This document shows, in pieces, positions 9,658-17,224 of a stretch of 64,000 bases of DNA. Where the stretch lies: positions 1-64,000 of the forward strand of contig JALFTC010000046.1 of NCBI GenBank assembly GCA_022779485.1, written 5' to 3'. The notes under the pieces are model-generated. The model saw only the letters and a program-made list of their open reading frames with translations. It was not told the DNA's origin and did not search any database. This DNA is from Ruminococcus sp. (lineage in GTDB: Bacteria > Bacillota > Clostridia > Oscillospirales > Acutalibacteraceae). The translations under genes and the position numbers were made by a program. How positions within the stretch are numbered: position 1 is the stretch's first letter; each line of letters opens with the position of its first letter.

Positions 9658-9687
9658 TATTATTGATTTTTTACAAACCAATATTCT
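9658..9687 (-). promoter_or_regulatory. Candidate sigma-G/F (forespore) promoter of gpr
   Basis: On the minus strand AGAATA, 17 nt, AATAATA. The sigma-G consensus is TGAATA, 17-18 nt, CATACTA, so 5 of 6 and about 5-6 of 7 positions agree. The gpr start codon lies 24 nt downstream. In Bacillus gpr is read by sigma-F and sigma-G, which supports the call. Confidence 0.45.
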
Positions 9688-9731
9688 TTACATAAACAAA
9701 AAACTTTGATATAATTACTGTGTGTATCTAA

Positions 9732-9900
9732 GGAAACACTGATTAAATCATTTGCACATATTGTGCCGTCAGATTTTTCGTCAGGTTGCTCAAAAAACCG
9801 CAGGAATGCTGACGCATTGTGAGGATTTTTTGGGCAAGCTGGCGGAAAATATGCAAGCAAGATGTGTAAATAGTTTTAGCGTGATTTAATCAGTGTTTCC
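9732..9900 (+). mobile_element. MITE-like element, copy 1 (169 bp)
   Basis: A non-coding element with perfect 19-bp terminal inverted repeats (GGAAACACTGATTAAATCA at the left, its reverse complement at the right). A closely similar sequence lies in the opposite orientation at 49668-49826. The interior contains shared blocks such as AAAAAACCGCAG, AATGCTGACGCATT and GGATTTTTTGGGCA. The flanks CTAA/CTGA could be a decayed 4-bp target duplication. It ends 31 nt before the dockerin-protease start, so it forms most of that gene's leader or promoter region. No transposase is present in the window. Confidence 0.8.
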
Positions 9901-9930
9901 CTGAAGTAATCCTTTAAAGGGGAATTTAAT

Positions 9931-11664
9931 ATGAAGAGAATTTTTAGGAATGTTATACTTTCGGTTGTAATCATTACAACAGTTTTTGGCACATATTCCG
10001 CAACTGCGGCAAATATCCACCCTCATTACACCGGTGCTGATGTTGGATTTTCAAGCACGGCTTTGCCATTTGAAAATCCTGTTACCACACTTGAGGTTGA
10101 CGAATACACACTGCCACAGTCATACAGCTCCAGAGATTTAAACTACCTTACCCCTGTGAGAAACCAGCAAAACACCGAAAGCTGTTGGGCTTTCGGAAGC
10201 CTTGCAACCCTTGAAGCTCTGCTGATTAAAAACGGAAAACTCACCCCCGAGGAATCCCAATGGCTTTCTGTTGCCCATATGGACGCATGGGGTACACCGA
10301 GAAGTGACACAACAGGCTGGCAGAGGACATACAAGGTAAGCCCGGGATACCCCTACATAGCCCTTGGGTACCTTACAAGCTGGTCAGGAGCTGTTAAGGA
10401 TAGCTTGTATCCCTTTACCTCCCCTTTTGAAGATGTAAAAATTGATGACCCGGAAAATGTAAAATACGGTGTTTCGGGAGTTATGTACATAGACGGCACC
10501 GACCCTGAAACAATTAAGAAGTGCATTATGGACTACGGCGCTGTTTCGGCAAACTACAACAGCACATCAAAATTCCTTTCAAACGACCAGACAAGTCACT
10601 ACTGTCCAACAAAGCAAACCTCTGTTTCAGGTCACAGCATAAGCGTTGTTGGGTGGGATGATAATTACAGCAAGGATAATTTCCTCACCCAGTCATTGTT
10701 AACACAGCCAACCGAGGAGGACAAGGCAAACGGCATTACAGAGCCTTATTACAAGGATTATTCACCGCAGAATGACGGCGCTTGGCTTTGCAAGAACAGT
10801 TGGGGCGGTAACAATTCACTTGGCGGTTATTTTTGGATTTCTTATGAAGATTACTATGTATTCTCGGATTCCTTTGGTCCGTCCTACTGCATAACAGATT
10901 TTGTATCAAGGGCTGAATATAACAATATTTATCAGGTTGAAAAGTTCGGTGCAACATACGAATTTACTTACCTTAGTGACCCTGCATTCAGAATTAACTC
11001 ACAAAACAATGTTTTCATAAATGTTCTTGACTTTAGCAGGGATGAGGAGTGTATCGACAAGGTTGTGTTTGAAACCACAAGCATTGGCGCAAAATATGAC
11101 CTCTACTATATACCATATGACGAAACTGCCCAGTCCCCTACTGAGGATACATCTCTCTGGACAGAAATCGGTAGTGGAACTGTACCGTACAGCGGTTATA
11201 TCTGTGATGATATTGAGAACTTTGACATTAATAAGGGCAAAGCCTGTATTGGCGTAAGAATAGATGCAACAGGTACAGAGGAATTAAGCGGTGTAGGAAT
11301 AAGCGAATGGCTTAATGTTGCCGGTGATAAACGAGTTTTCACCACAGATGCAAAGTCAGGCGTCAGCTACATATATTACAAGGGCATTATGGATGATGTT
11401 ATGGATTTCTACTCCGATATGCTAAATGATACCGAGGGCGGAAACCTTGTAATTAAGGCTATCACAACAAAGCAAAGCAACCTTATGGGAGATGCAAACC
11501 TTGACAATCAAGTGAATGTTGCCGATGTAACATTCATTCAAAAATTCATCAATAAAGAATTTGATTTAGAAGAAAATGCACTTATCAATGCCGACTTTAA
11601 CAAGGATGGAAAGGTGAATATCAAGGACTGCACAGCAATTCAAAAATTCATTGCTCAAATATAA
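9931..11664 (+). CDS. Secreted C1 (papain-like) cysteine protease with C-terminal dockerin
   Basis: 577 residues. Signal peptide 1-26. The C1A domain has the oxyanion glutamine in RNQQNTE, catalytic Cys85 in ESCWAFGS, His235 in SGHSISVVGWDDN and Asn289 in LCKNSWGG. A beta-rich region follows (about 330-510). Residues 517-577 form a dockerin with loops DANLDNQVNVAD and DFNKDGKVNIKD, each followed by an IQKFI helix. It is likely secreted and docked on a cohesin; substrates are unknown. The ATG follows AAAGGGGA. It stands alone on the plus strand just after MITE copy 1. The dockerin is similar in plan to that of the CBM26 protein at 1877-3079. Confidence 0.93.
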   Translation: MKRIFRNVILSVVIITTVFGTYSATAANIHPHYTGADVGFSSTALPFENPVTTLEVDEYTLPQSYSSRDLNYLTPVRNQQNTESCWAFGSLATLEALLIKNGKLTPEESQWLSVAHMDAWGTPRSDTTGWQRTYKVSPGYPYIALGYLTSWSGAVKDSLYPFTSPFEDVKIDDPENVKYGVSGVMYIDGTDPETIKKCIMDYGAVSANYNSTSKFLSNDQTSHYCPTKQTSVSGHSISVVGWDDNYSKDNFLTQSLLTQPTEEDKANGITEPYYKDYSPQNDGAWLCKNSWGGNNSLGGYFWISYEDYYVFSDSFGPSYCITDFVSRAEYNNIYQVEKFGATYEFTYLSDPAFRINSQNNVFINVLDFSRDEECIDKVVFETTSIGAKYDLYYIPYDETAQSPTEDTSLWTEIGSGTVPYSGYICDDIENFDINKGKACIGVRIDATGTEELSGVGISEWLNVAGDKRVFTTDAKSGVSYIYYKGIMDDVMDFYSDMLNDTEGGNLVIKAITTKQSNLMGDANLDNQVNVADVTFIQKFINKEFDLEENALINADFNKDGKVNIKDCTAIQKFIAQI

Positions 11665-11703
11665 AATTAAGGAAGCACTGAATATTTTAACTGAATATTT
11701 TAT

Positions 11704-11733
11704 AAAAAAAGGATGTCACAAAATGTGACATCC
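11704..11733 (-). terminator. Terminator of pduL-like gene
   Basis: A 10-bp stem GGATGTCACA / TGTGACATCC with AAA loop, followed on the minus strand by a run of seven T. It may also slow transcription from the plus-strand protease. Confidence 0.85.
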
Positions 11734-11766
11734 TCTTGTAATAGCTGATTTACTTGTTATGTAAAA

Positions 11767-12333
11767 TTATACAATAATTTCTCCGTAAATTTCACCTGAT
11801 GCCATAGCGGCGTTGCTTTCGTCTGTGTCAATGTGCATTGCAGGTGCGTAGCTTTCGGATACACGAACTACTACATCGTCAAATGTAAGGGAACGACCGT
11901 CGCTTTCAATCTTAACGGAAACAATTTGCTTGTCCTCAACACCACATTCCTTTGCGTTTTCGGGAGTAAAGTGGATATGCCTTTTTGCAACGATTACGCC
12001 CTCTGAAATTTCACATTCACCGCAAGGGCCAACAAGCTTACAGCCCGGTGTTCCCTCAACGCATCCGGATTCCTTTACAGGGGCAGAGATACCCAGCTTT
12101 CTGGCGTCTGTGAGGGAGATTTCAACCTGATCCTTTGACCTTGTTGGGCCTAAAATTGACATCTTCATTTCTCCACGAGGTCCAACAACAGTTACCTTTT
12201 CAACACAGGCAAACTGACCGGGTTGTGACAAATCCTTTTTATTTGTCAGGGTTGCGCCCTTTCCAAAAAGAGCTTCCAAAGTTTCATCAGTCACATGAAC
12301 ATGGTGGGCTGATGTTTCAACTAATACTTTCAT
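11767..12333 (-). CDS. pduL: PduL-type phosphate acyltransferase (phosphotransacetylase)
   Basis: PduL enzymes swap acyl groups between CoA and phosphate (acetyl-CoA or propionyl-CoA to acyl phosphate) and use zinc. The two tandem His motifs are present: SAHHVHVT near the N-terminus and AKRHIHFTP in the second half, plus GPTRSKDQVEIS and LVGPCG. The chosen ATG at 12333 gives MKVLVETSAHHVHVT, typical of the family, with GGCGG 7 nt upstream; an ATG at 12351 lacks a ribosome site. About 188 residues, without a microcompartment-targeting extension or shell genes nearby. It probably acts as the cell's Pta in acetate formation; this is inferred. Confidence 0.9.
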   Translation of the reverse strand: MKVLVETSAHHVHVTDETLEALFGKGATLTNKKDLSQPGQFACVEKVTVVGPRGEMKMSILGPTRSKDQVEISLTDARKLGISAPVKESGCVEGTPGCKLVGPCGECEISEGVIVAKRHIHFTPENAKECGVEDKQIVSVKIESDGRSLTFDDVVVRVSESYAPAMHIDTDESNAAMASGEIYGEIIV

Positions 12334-12444
12334 TTCAATACCGCCAATCATAAAAATTTAAAATATGGGAATCAATTTCCGTATTCCATATTACACCCAT
12401 TCAGCGGTTTTTTCAATATAAAAGAGTAATTTTAGGAGAGAAAA

Positions 12445-13020
12445 ATGTTTAATAACTGGAACGAATTAGAACAAGAATGTCTGAACTGCAAAAAATGTGA
12501 GCTTTGCCAAACCAGGAACAATGTTGTATTTGGGGTTGGCAACAAGAATGCCGAGGTGCTGTTCATAGGTGAAGGACCGGGAGAAAACGAGGACCTTCAG
12601 GGCGAGCCTTTTGTGGGCAGAGGCGGAAAACTGCTGGACAAAATGCTTTACTCGGTGGATTTATCAAGGGAAGAAAATATTTACATTGCAAACATTGTAA
12701 AATGCCGACCGCCCAAAAACCGTGACCCAAAGCCTGAGGAGCAAACAGCCTGTACACCTTGGCTGCGCAATCAATTCAAGCTGATGAAACCGAAAATTAT
12801 TGTTTGCCTTGGCAGAATTGCATCAGCAAAAATCATCAAGCCGGATATTAAAATCACCAAGGAACACGGAATGTTCTTTGAAAAGGGCGGAGTGCTTATG
12901 ATGCCAATGCTCCACCCAGCCGCCATTCTCCGTGACCCAAGAAAAAGGCCGGAGGCATTTAGGGATTTTCAAATCCTACGGGATAAAATCAAAGAAATCT
13001 GCGTAAACACATACAAATAA
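12445..13020 (+). CDS. Uracil-DNA glycosylase, family 4/5-like (4Fe-4S)
   Basis: A base-excision repair enzyme that removes uracil from DNA. The 191-residue protein begins with the cluster cysteines CLNCKKCELC, then GEGPGENEDLQGEPFVGRGGKLLD (active-site loop), a further cysteine pair region IANIVKCRPPKNRDP...CTPWL, and the minor-groove motif MLHPAAILRDP. All four expected cluster cysteines appear present. TAGGAGAG precedes the ATG. It is divergent from pduL and followed by a strong terminator, so it is likely monocistronic. Confidence 0.93.
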   Translation: MFNNWNELEQECLNCKKCELCQTRNNVVFGVGNKNAEVLFIGEGPGENEDLQGEPFVGRGGKLLDKMLYSVDLSREENIYIANIVKCRPPKNRDPKPEEQTACTPWLRNQFKLMKPKIIVCLGRIASAKIIKPDIKITKEHGMFFEKGGVLMMPMLHPAAILRDPRKRPEAFRDFQILRDKIKEICVNTYK

Positions 13021-13036
13021 TACTGTAAAAAACACA

Positions 13037-13068
13037 AGGACCGAGTCGTTTGACCCGGTCCTTTTTAT
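13037..13068 (+). terminator. Terminator of the uracil-DNA glycosylase gene
   Basis: GGACCGAGTC / GACCCGGTCC stem (one mismatch) with GTTT loop, followed by TTTTT. It lies between two convergent genes. Confidence 0.85.
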
Positions 13069-13077
13069 TATGAAATA

Positions 13078-13761
13078 TTACTTTTTAAGTTTTGCCTTTT
13101 TGTCCTTCAGCACCTTAATAATCAGAAGGATAAGCAAAAGGAGAATTACGGCTGACAGGATGATAATAATTGTAATACTCATATCCTGAGATAGTGTATC
13201 TCCGCTGTTTTCTTCATTAGGGTGTGTGAATATTGTTGCCTCCTGTGGTTCTGATGGGATTTTCTTATATTCAACAGGGTCAAAGTGATTGTTCACCCAG
13301 TTTGCCACAAGACACTTCTTTTGGGCATCAATAGGGTTATCCCTTGTATTTTCACCACATTCAACGGTGTCGCCTATACATTCAGAGGTAAAGTAAAGGT
13401 CGTAGGTCTGATCCCCTAAGTTATCACTAAAAATAACAGCGTACTTTACACCGCTTTCAATACCGCCCTTGGTGCGACGGCTCTCATCAAGGACATCTAA
13501 ATCGTACTTCCACAAATCGCCCTTTACCCTTGTACATTTTTCCTTGGTGGTTTGCCAAGAGAAAAATTCATCTCCGCCATCTTCCCAGATGTGGCAGTAA
13601 ACAACATCGTAATTTCCCCAGGCATAATCACCGGTTACAGGAACATTAAAGTATATTACATTTTTTTCTTTTGCTTCTTCTCCATATGCTGTTGGAACAG
13701 AAAATAACAATAGAAATACTGTAACCAACACAAGGAAAATTTTTGATTTACAATTTCTCAT
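13078..13761 (-). CDS. Membrane-anchored CBM26-like surface protein (short paralogue)
   Basis: 227 residues: signal peptide 1-27; a beta-rich domain at about 33-175; an acidic linker; a C-terminal helix (ITIIIILSAVILLLLILLIIKVL) with a Lys-rich tail, so it is bound to the membrane with the domain outside. The domain shares HIW, FFSWQTTKEK / FFGWQTKKEK, SGVKYAVIFSDNLG and CIGDTVE with the larger protein at 13913-15022, so the two are tandem paralogues. The pattern of aromatic residues resembles CBM25/26 starch-binding folds, but starch binding is inferred. It starts about 150 nt after the paralogue's stop and has its own upstream region; a terminator lies between them. Confidence 0.8.
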   Translation of the reverse strand: MRNCKSKIFLVLVTVFLLLFSVPTAYGEEAKEKNVIYFNVPVTGDYAWGNYDVVYCHIWEDGGDEFFSWQTTKEKCTRVKGDLWKYDLDVLDESRRTKGGIESGVKYAVIFSDNLGDQTYDLYFTSECIGDTVECGENTRDNPIDAQKKCLVANWVNNHFDPVEYKKIPSEPQEATIFTHPNEENSGDTLSQDMSITIIIILSAVILLLLILLIIKVLKDKKAKLKK

Positions 13762-13864
13762 TACAACACCAACCGGAATCTTAAAACTAATAGAAGACTC
13801 TTTTTATTATTATACTACACACTACTACCATTTAGCAAGATGTATATGTGTACAAATTGTAAAT

Positions 13865-13891
13865 AAAAAGACCCTGTCATAAGACAGGGTC
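13865..13891 (-). terminator. Terminator of the large CBM26-like gene
   Basis: Perfect 9-bp stem GACCCTGTC / GACAGGGTC with ATAA loop; TTTTT follows on the minus strand. It separates the two CBM26-like paralogues. Confidence 0.85.
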
Positions 13892-13912
13892 ATAATTACG
13901 AGTTTTAATTAA

Positions 13913-15022
13913 TTAAGCTTTTCTCTTGCGAGTTACAAAGTATACACCGGCAGCTGCAAGCATTAAGCCAAGACCAACATATACATATGTTGTTGACTCA
14001 CCTGTTGAAACAGAACCCTCTACCTCAACAACATCACTTGCGTCAACTACATTACCGTCTTCGTCAACGAACTCACCTTTATCATTCTTAACAACTTTCT
14101 TTCCGTCAGGTGTTACATAGGAAGAACCGGACTCTGAAGAATCACTTGAATCAACCTTTGAAGAATTGCTGTCGGAAGAATCGTTGGAAGAATTTGATGA
14201 TGAGCTTTCTTTATAAACACCACCACCGATTAAGAGAACCTTGCCTTCAGCAACTAACTTTTTAAATTCTTCCTTGATTTCAGCAAGTCTTGTCTTGTGA
14301 TCTCTTGCAGAAGACTGTGGGCTGTAGGAATCCTTACTTGGGTATGATGGGAATCCCTTGTCCCAAGCCTTGATAATCTCGTCAGGTGTTCTGTCAGGAG
14401 AAACGAATTCACCCTGAATTGTACCTACGGATGTAATCTGAAGTGGAATACCGTACTTCTTACCATTGTCTTTCCAAGCGATTGGATATGAGTGCTTTGT
14501 TGAATCCTCTGTGTTTTCAAAAGTCTTTTCGTTTGATGTGAGATAAACTGTATCGCCAACACAGTTGGAGTTGAACATAAGACCGCAGGTTTCGTTGCCA
14601 AGGTCATCACTAAACATAATAGAATAGTTTACGCCTGACTTAAAACCACCCTCAAGCTGAGCCTTAGGGTCACTCAAAATGCTAAGGTCATAGAAGAGCT
14701 TACCGTTTTCTTCTGTAAGCTTTTCTTTCTTAGTCTGCCAACCAAAGAATGATGTACCTGTTTCTGTATCCCAGATATGTGTGTAGAAAATTGTACCTGC
14801 CCATGCGCTTGGCTTTTCAAAATAAATTTTACCTGCTGCACCTGATGCATCTGTGTCTGTACCTGCACCAACTGAAACAGCATCGTCAGCTGCAACCTCA
14901 GCTACTTCCTCAGTAGCACCTGCTGCAACCAATTCATTTTCGTCTGCTGATACTGTCATTGCGATAGTTGCAAAACTCATAACAACTGCAATCACAAGTA
15001 AAAAGCTTAAAAACTTCTTCAT
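13913..15022 (-). CDS. Surface-anchored CBM26-like protein with possible sortase-type tail
   Basis: The ATG at 15022 follows AGGAGG; the longer reading at 15088 lacks a signal. 369 residues. Seen: signal peptide 1-25; acidic Ala/Val region; a domain related to the 13078-13761 protein (THIWDTETG, FFGWQTKKEK, SGVNYSIMFSDDLG, NCVGDTV) with extra C-terminal segments; a Ser/Asp/Asn-rich linker; then a short repeat-like VTPDGKKVV block; and the tail SVSTGE, a hydrophobic helix and RKRKA. The STGE-helix-RKRK tail looks like a degenerate LPXTG sorting signal. It is probably displayed on the wall and binds alpha-glucan; both points are inferred. Confidence 0.82.
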   Translation of the reverse strand: MKKFLSFLLVIAVVMSFATIAMTVSADENELVAAGATEEVAEVAADDAVSVGAGTDTDASGAAGKIYFEKPSAWAGTIFYTHIWDTETGTSFFGWQTKKEKLTEENGKLFYDLSILSDPKAQLEGGFKSGVNYSIMFSDDLGNETCGLMFNSNCVGDTVYLTSNEKTFENTEDSTKHSYPIAWKDNGKKYGIPLQITSVGTIQGEFVSPDRTPDEIIKAWDKGFPSYPSKDSYSPQSSARDHKTRLAEIKEEFKKLVAEGKVLLIGGGVYKESSSSNSSNDSSDSNSSKVDSSDSSESGSSYVTPDGKKVVKNDKGEFVDEDGNVVDASDVVEVEGSVSTGESTTYVYVGLGLMLAAAGVYFVTRKRKA

Positions 15023-15205
15023 TGTTATTTCCTCCTGAATAAATAAACATAGTTTTTGGGAGTCCATCCCATTGGCATAATTATACACCTTTAAATATAA
15101 ATAAGCAACAATTTTGTAATTAATTTCTTTCTATAAATTGCACAAACATTAATAAGTCAAAATGGTTATATTGCACAAATGATAAATTTATTTTCTTATT
15201 TAGAA

Positions 15206-16171
15206 TTATTTTTTAGAGGTTTTATCCTTCTTTTTGTTAACCATAACTAAAACAACGATACAAACCACAATAGCCACAGCCAAAGCCACAATTCCAATGT
15301 TTCTCCACATATCATCTGATTCAGACCATGTTGACTGTTTGCCGTCAGGTGTTGTAACAGCAACTCCTGAGGAATTTGTCTTTACAACAGTTGTAGCGGT
15401 TGTTGCAACCTGTCCCTGATTGTTTGTAACAGCATTTTCACCTGCAACATTGTTTACCTGACCGGCATTTTCACCGCCGTTATTTACATCGTTACCGTTA
15501 TTTACCGCATTGTTATTGTTTGCCGCATTACCGTCGTCACCGCCGTTATTTGCGTTATTTTGATTTCCGAAAGCAGCGCCAACAGGACTGTCACCGCCGT
15601 TTTGGGAGCCTTTTCCGTTTGCATGGTTAACAAAGTTTCCACCCTGTCCGTTTTCATCCACTATTGGGGCAATATCCTTTTTTACAGCCTTGTCATTTAC
15701 AATGTAGTCACAGGTGATAACATACTCGTCAACTGTCTGGGAGTTTTCAAGGTAGTCCATACACTGAATGTAATATGTAAGGTCAGTTGCACCTGCCTTT
15801 TCAACTGTAAAAGTAACGCTGAAAAGCATTGTCTTTTTGCTGAAATCCCAGCCCTGTACACCGTTTGCACTGTTAAACAGAATTTTGTCGGCAATCTTTG
15901 TATTGTAAACAGAGCTGCCGCCCTCAAGATACTTTACAGAATCATCAATAGGCTTGAGATACTGTGAATCGTAGTATATTTCCATCTGCAAATCTTCAAC
16001 TTCCTTTGGAACAGAAGATATATTCAGGGAATATGTAACCTTGTCACCCACAGAGGCAGAAACATTTTCATTAATGGTCAATTTATCTGCAGCAGAAAAA
16101 CCTGCAACAGAGGTTACTATCATCATCAGCGCCATAACGGCAGAGATAAATAAGCCTACACTTTTTTTCAT
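15206..16171 (-). CDS. Cohesin-like domain protein with C-terminal membrane anchor
   Basis: 321 residues. Signal peptide 1-27; a domain at about 30-165 with cohesin-type features (VSASVGDKVTYSLNIS, LQMEIYYDSQYL, ILFNSANGVQGWDF, LFSVTFTVEKAG); an Asn/Gly-rich low-complexity linker (about 185-260) typical of wall spacers; a short TTPDGKQS block; and a transmembrane helix near 285-310 with a Lys-rich tail. A single cohesin held at the membrane would be an anchoring scaffoldin for dockerin proteins. The assignment rests on pattern, without alignment. It begins 27 nt after galE (AGAAGGATG before the ATG), so it is likely in the aldolase-galE operon. The TPDGK motif is shared with the neighbouring CBM26-like protein. 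Confidence 0.65.
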   Translation of the reverse strand: MKKSVGLFISAVMALMMIVTSVAGFSAADKLTINENVSASVGDKVTYSLNISSVPKEVEDLQMEIYYDSQYLKPIDDSVKYLEGGSSVYNTKIADKILFNSANGVQGWDFSKKTMLFSVTFTVEKAGATDLTYYIQCMDYLENSQTVDEYVITCDYIVNDKAVKKDIAPIVDENGQGGNFVNHANGKGSQNGGDSPVGAAFGNQNNANNGGDDGNAANNNNAVNNGNDVNNGGENAGQVNNVAGENAVTNNQGQVATTATTVVKTNSSGVAVTTPDGKQSTWSESDDMWRNIGIVALAVAIVVCIVVLVMVNKKKDKTSKK

Positions 16172-16198
16172 AATAACATCCTTCTTTCTTAAAATCCT

Positions 16199-17212
16199 TT
16201 ATTCCTCGTAGCCCTTTGGATTGTTCTTTTGCCAATTCCAAGAGTCACGGCACATATCCTCAAGGTTCTTCTCAGCCTTCCAGCCCAAAACCTTTAAAGC
16301 CTTTGTAGGGTCTGCATAGCACTCTGCAATATCTCCGGCTCTCCTTGGTTTGATAGCATAAGGAATGTCAACACCGTTAACCTTAATAAAGGCTTTGACT
16401 ATATCCAAAACAGAGTAACCTACGCCTGTACCCAAGTTTACAATTTCTGTACCCTTGTGGCAGGATGCATAGTCGATTGCCTTTACATGACCCTTTGCCA
16501 AATCCACAACATGGATGTAGTCACGAACACCTGTTCCGTCGTGGGTTGGGTAGTCGTCACCAAACACACCAAGCTGTTTTAACTTGCCCACAGCCACCTG
16601 TGTGATGTACGGCATAAGGTTGTTTGGAACACCGTTGGGATTTTCCCCAATCCTACCGCTTTCGTGAGCTCCGATAGGATTAAAATATCTAAGCAGAACA
16701 ACAGAAAGCTCAGGGTCTGCCTTTGTTGCGTCAGTAAGTATCTGTTCATTCATAAGCTTTGTCCAACCGTAGGGATTTGTGCAGGAGGTTGGCATAGTTT
16801 CTACCAACGGAACGGTTTTAGGAATTCCGTAAACAGTAGCAGATGAAGAAAAAACAAAGTTATGACAACCGTACTTTTTCATCACCTCCAAAAGCGTTAA
16901 TGTGCTGTCAATGTTGTTGCGATAGTACCTGAGGGGAATTTCACAGCTTTCTCCCACAGCCTTAAGACCTGCAAAGTGAATAACAGCGTCAATCTTATTT
17001 TCTTCAAAGACAGTTGAGAGCTTGTCATAGTCGCAAACATCAATCTCATAAAATGGGATTTTCGCCCCTGTGATTTCCTCTACTCTGCTTACAGCTTTCT
17101 TACTGCTGTTACACAGGTTGTCGGCAATTACAACAGTATGTCCGGCACTGATTAATTCTATGCAGGTGTGGGAACCAATATAACCGGCTCCCCCTGTAAG
17201 TAAAATATTCAT
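16199..17212 (-). CDS. galE: UDP-glucose 4-epimerase
   Basis: Interconverts UDP-glucose and UDP-galactose for Leloir metabolism and surface polysaccharide synthesis. Short-chain dehydrogenase fold with NAD-binding GGAGYIGSHT at the N-terminus, the catalytic SSSATVYG serine/threonine region and YGWTK (Tyr-x3-Lys), and GVRDYIHVVDLAKGH. 337 residues, a normal length. AGGAGG precedes the ATG. It lies between an aldolase-family gene (12 nt upstream) and the cohesin-like gene (27 nt downstream), with no terminator visible in either gap. Confidence 0.96.
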   Translation of the reverse strand: MNILLTGGAGYIGSHTCIELISAGHTVVIADNLCNSSKKAVSRVEEITGAKIPFYEIDVCDYDKLSTVFEENKIDAVIHFAGLKAVGESCEIPLRYYRNNIDSTLTLLEVMKKYGCHNFVFSSSATVYGIPKTVPLVETMPTSCTNPYGWTKLMNEQILTDATKADPELSVVLLRYFNPIGAHESGRIGENPNGVPNNLMPYITQVAVGKLKQLGVFGDDYPTHDGTGVRDYIHVVDLAKGHVKAIDYASCHKGTEIVNLGTGVGYSVLDIVKAFIKVNGVDIPYAIKPRRAGDIAECYADPTKALKVLGWKAEKNLEDMCRDSWNWQKNNPKGYEE

Positions 17213-17224
17213 ATTTACCTCCTA

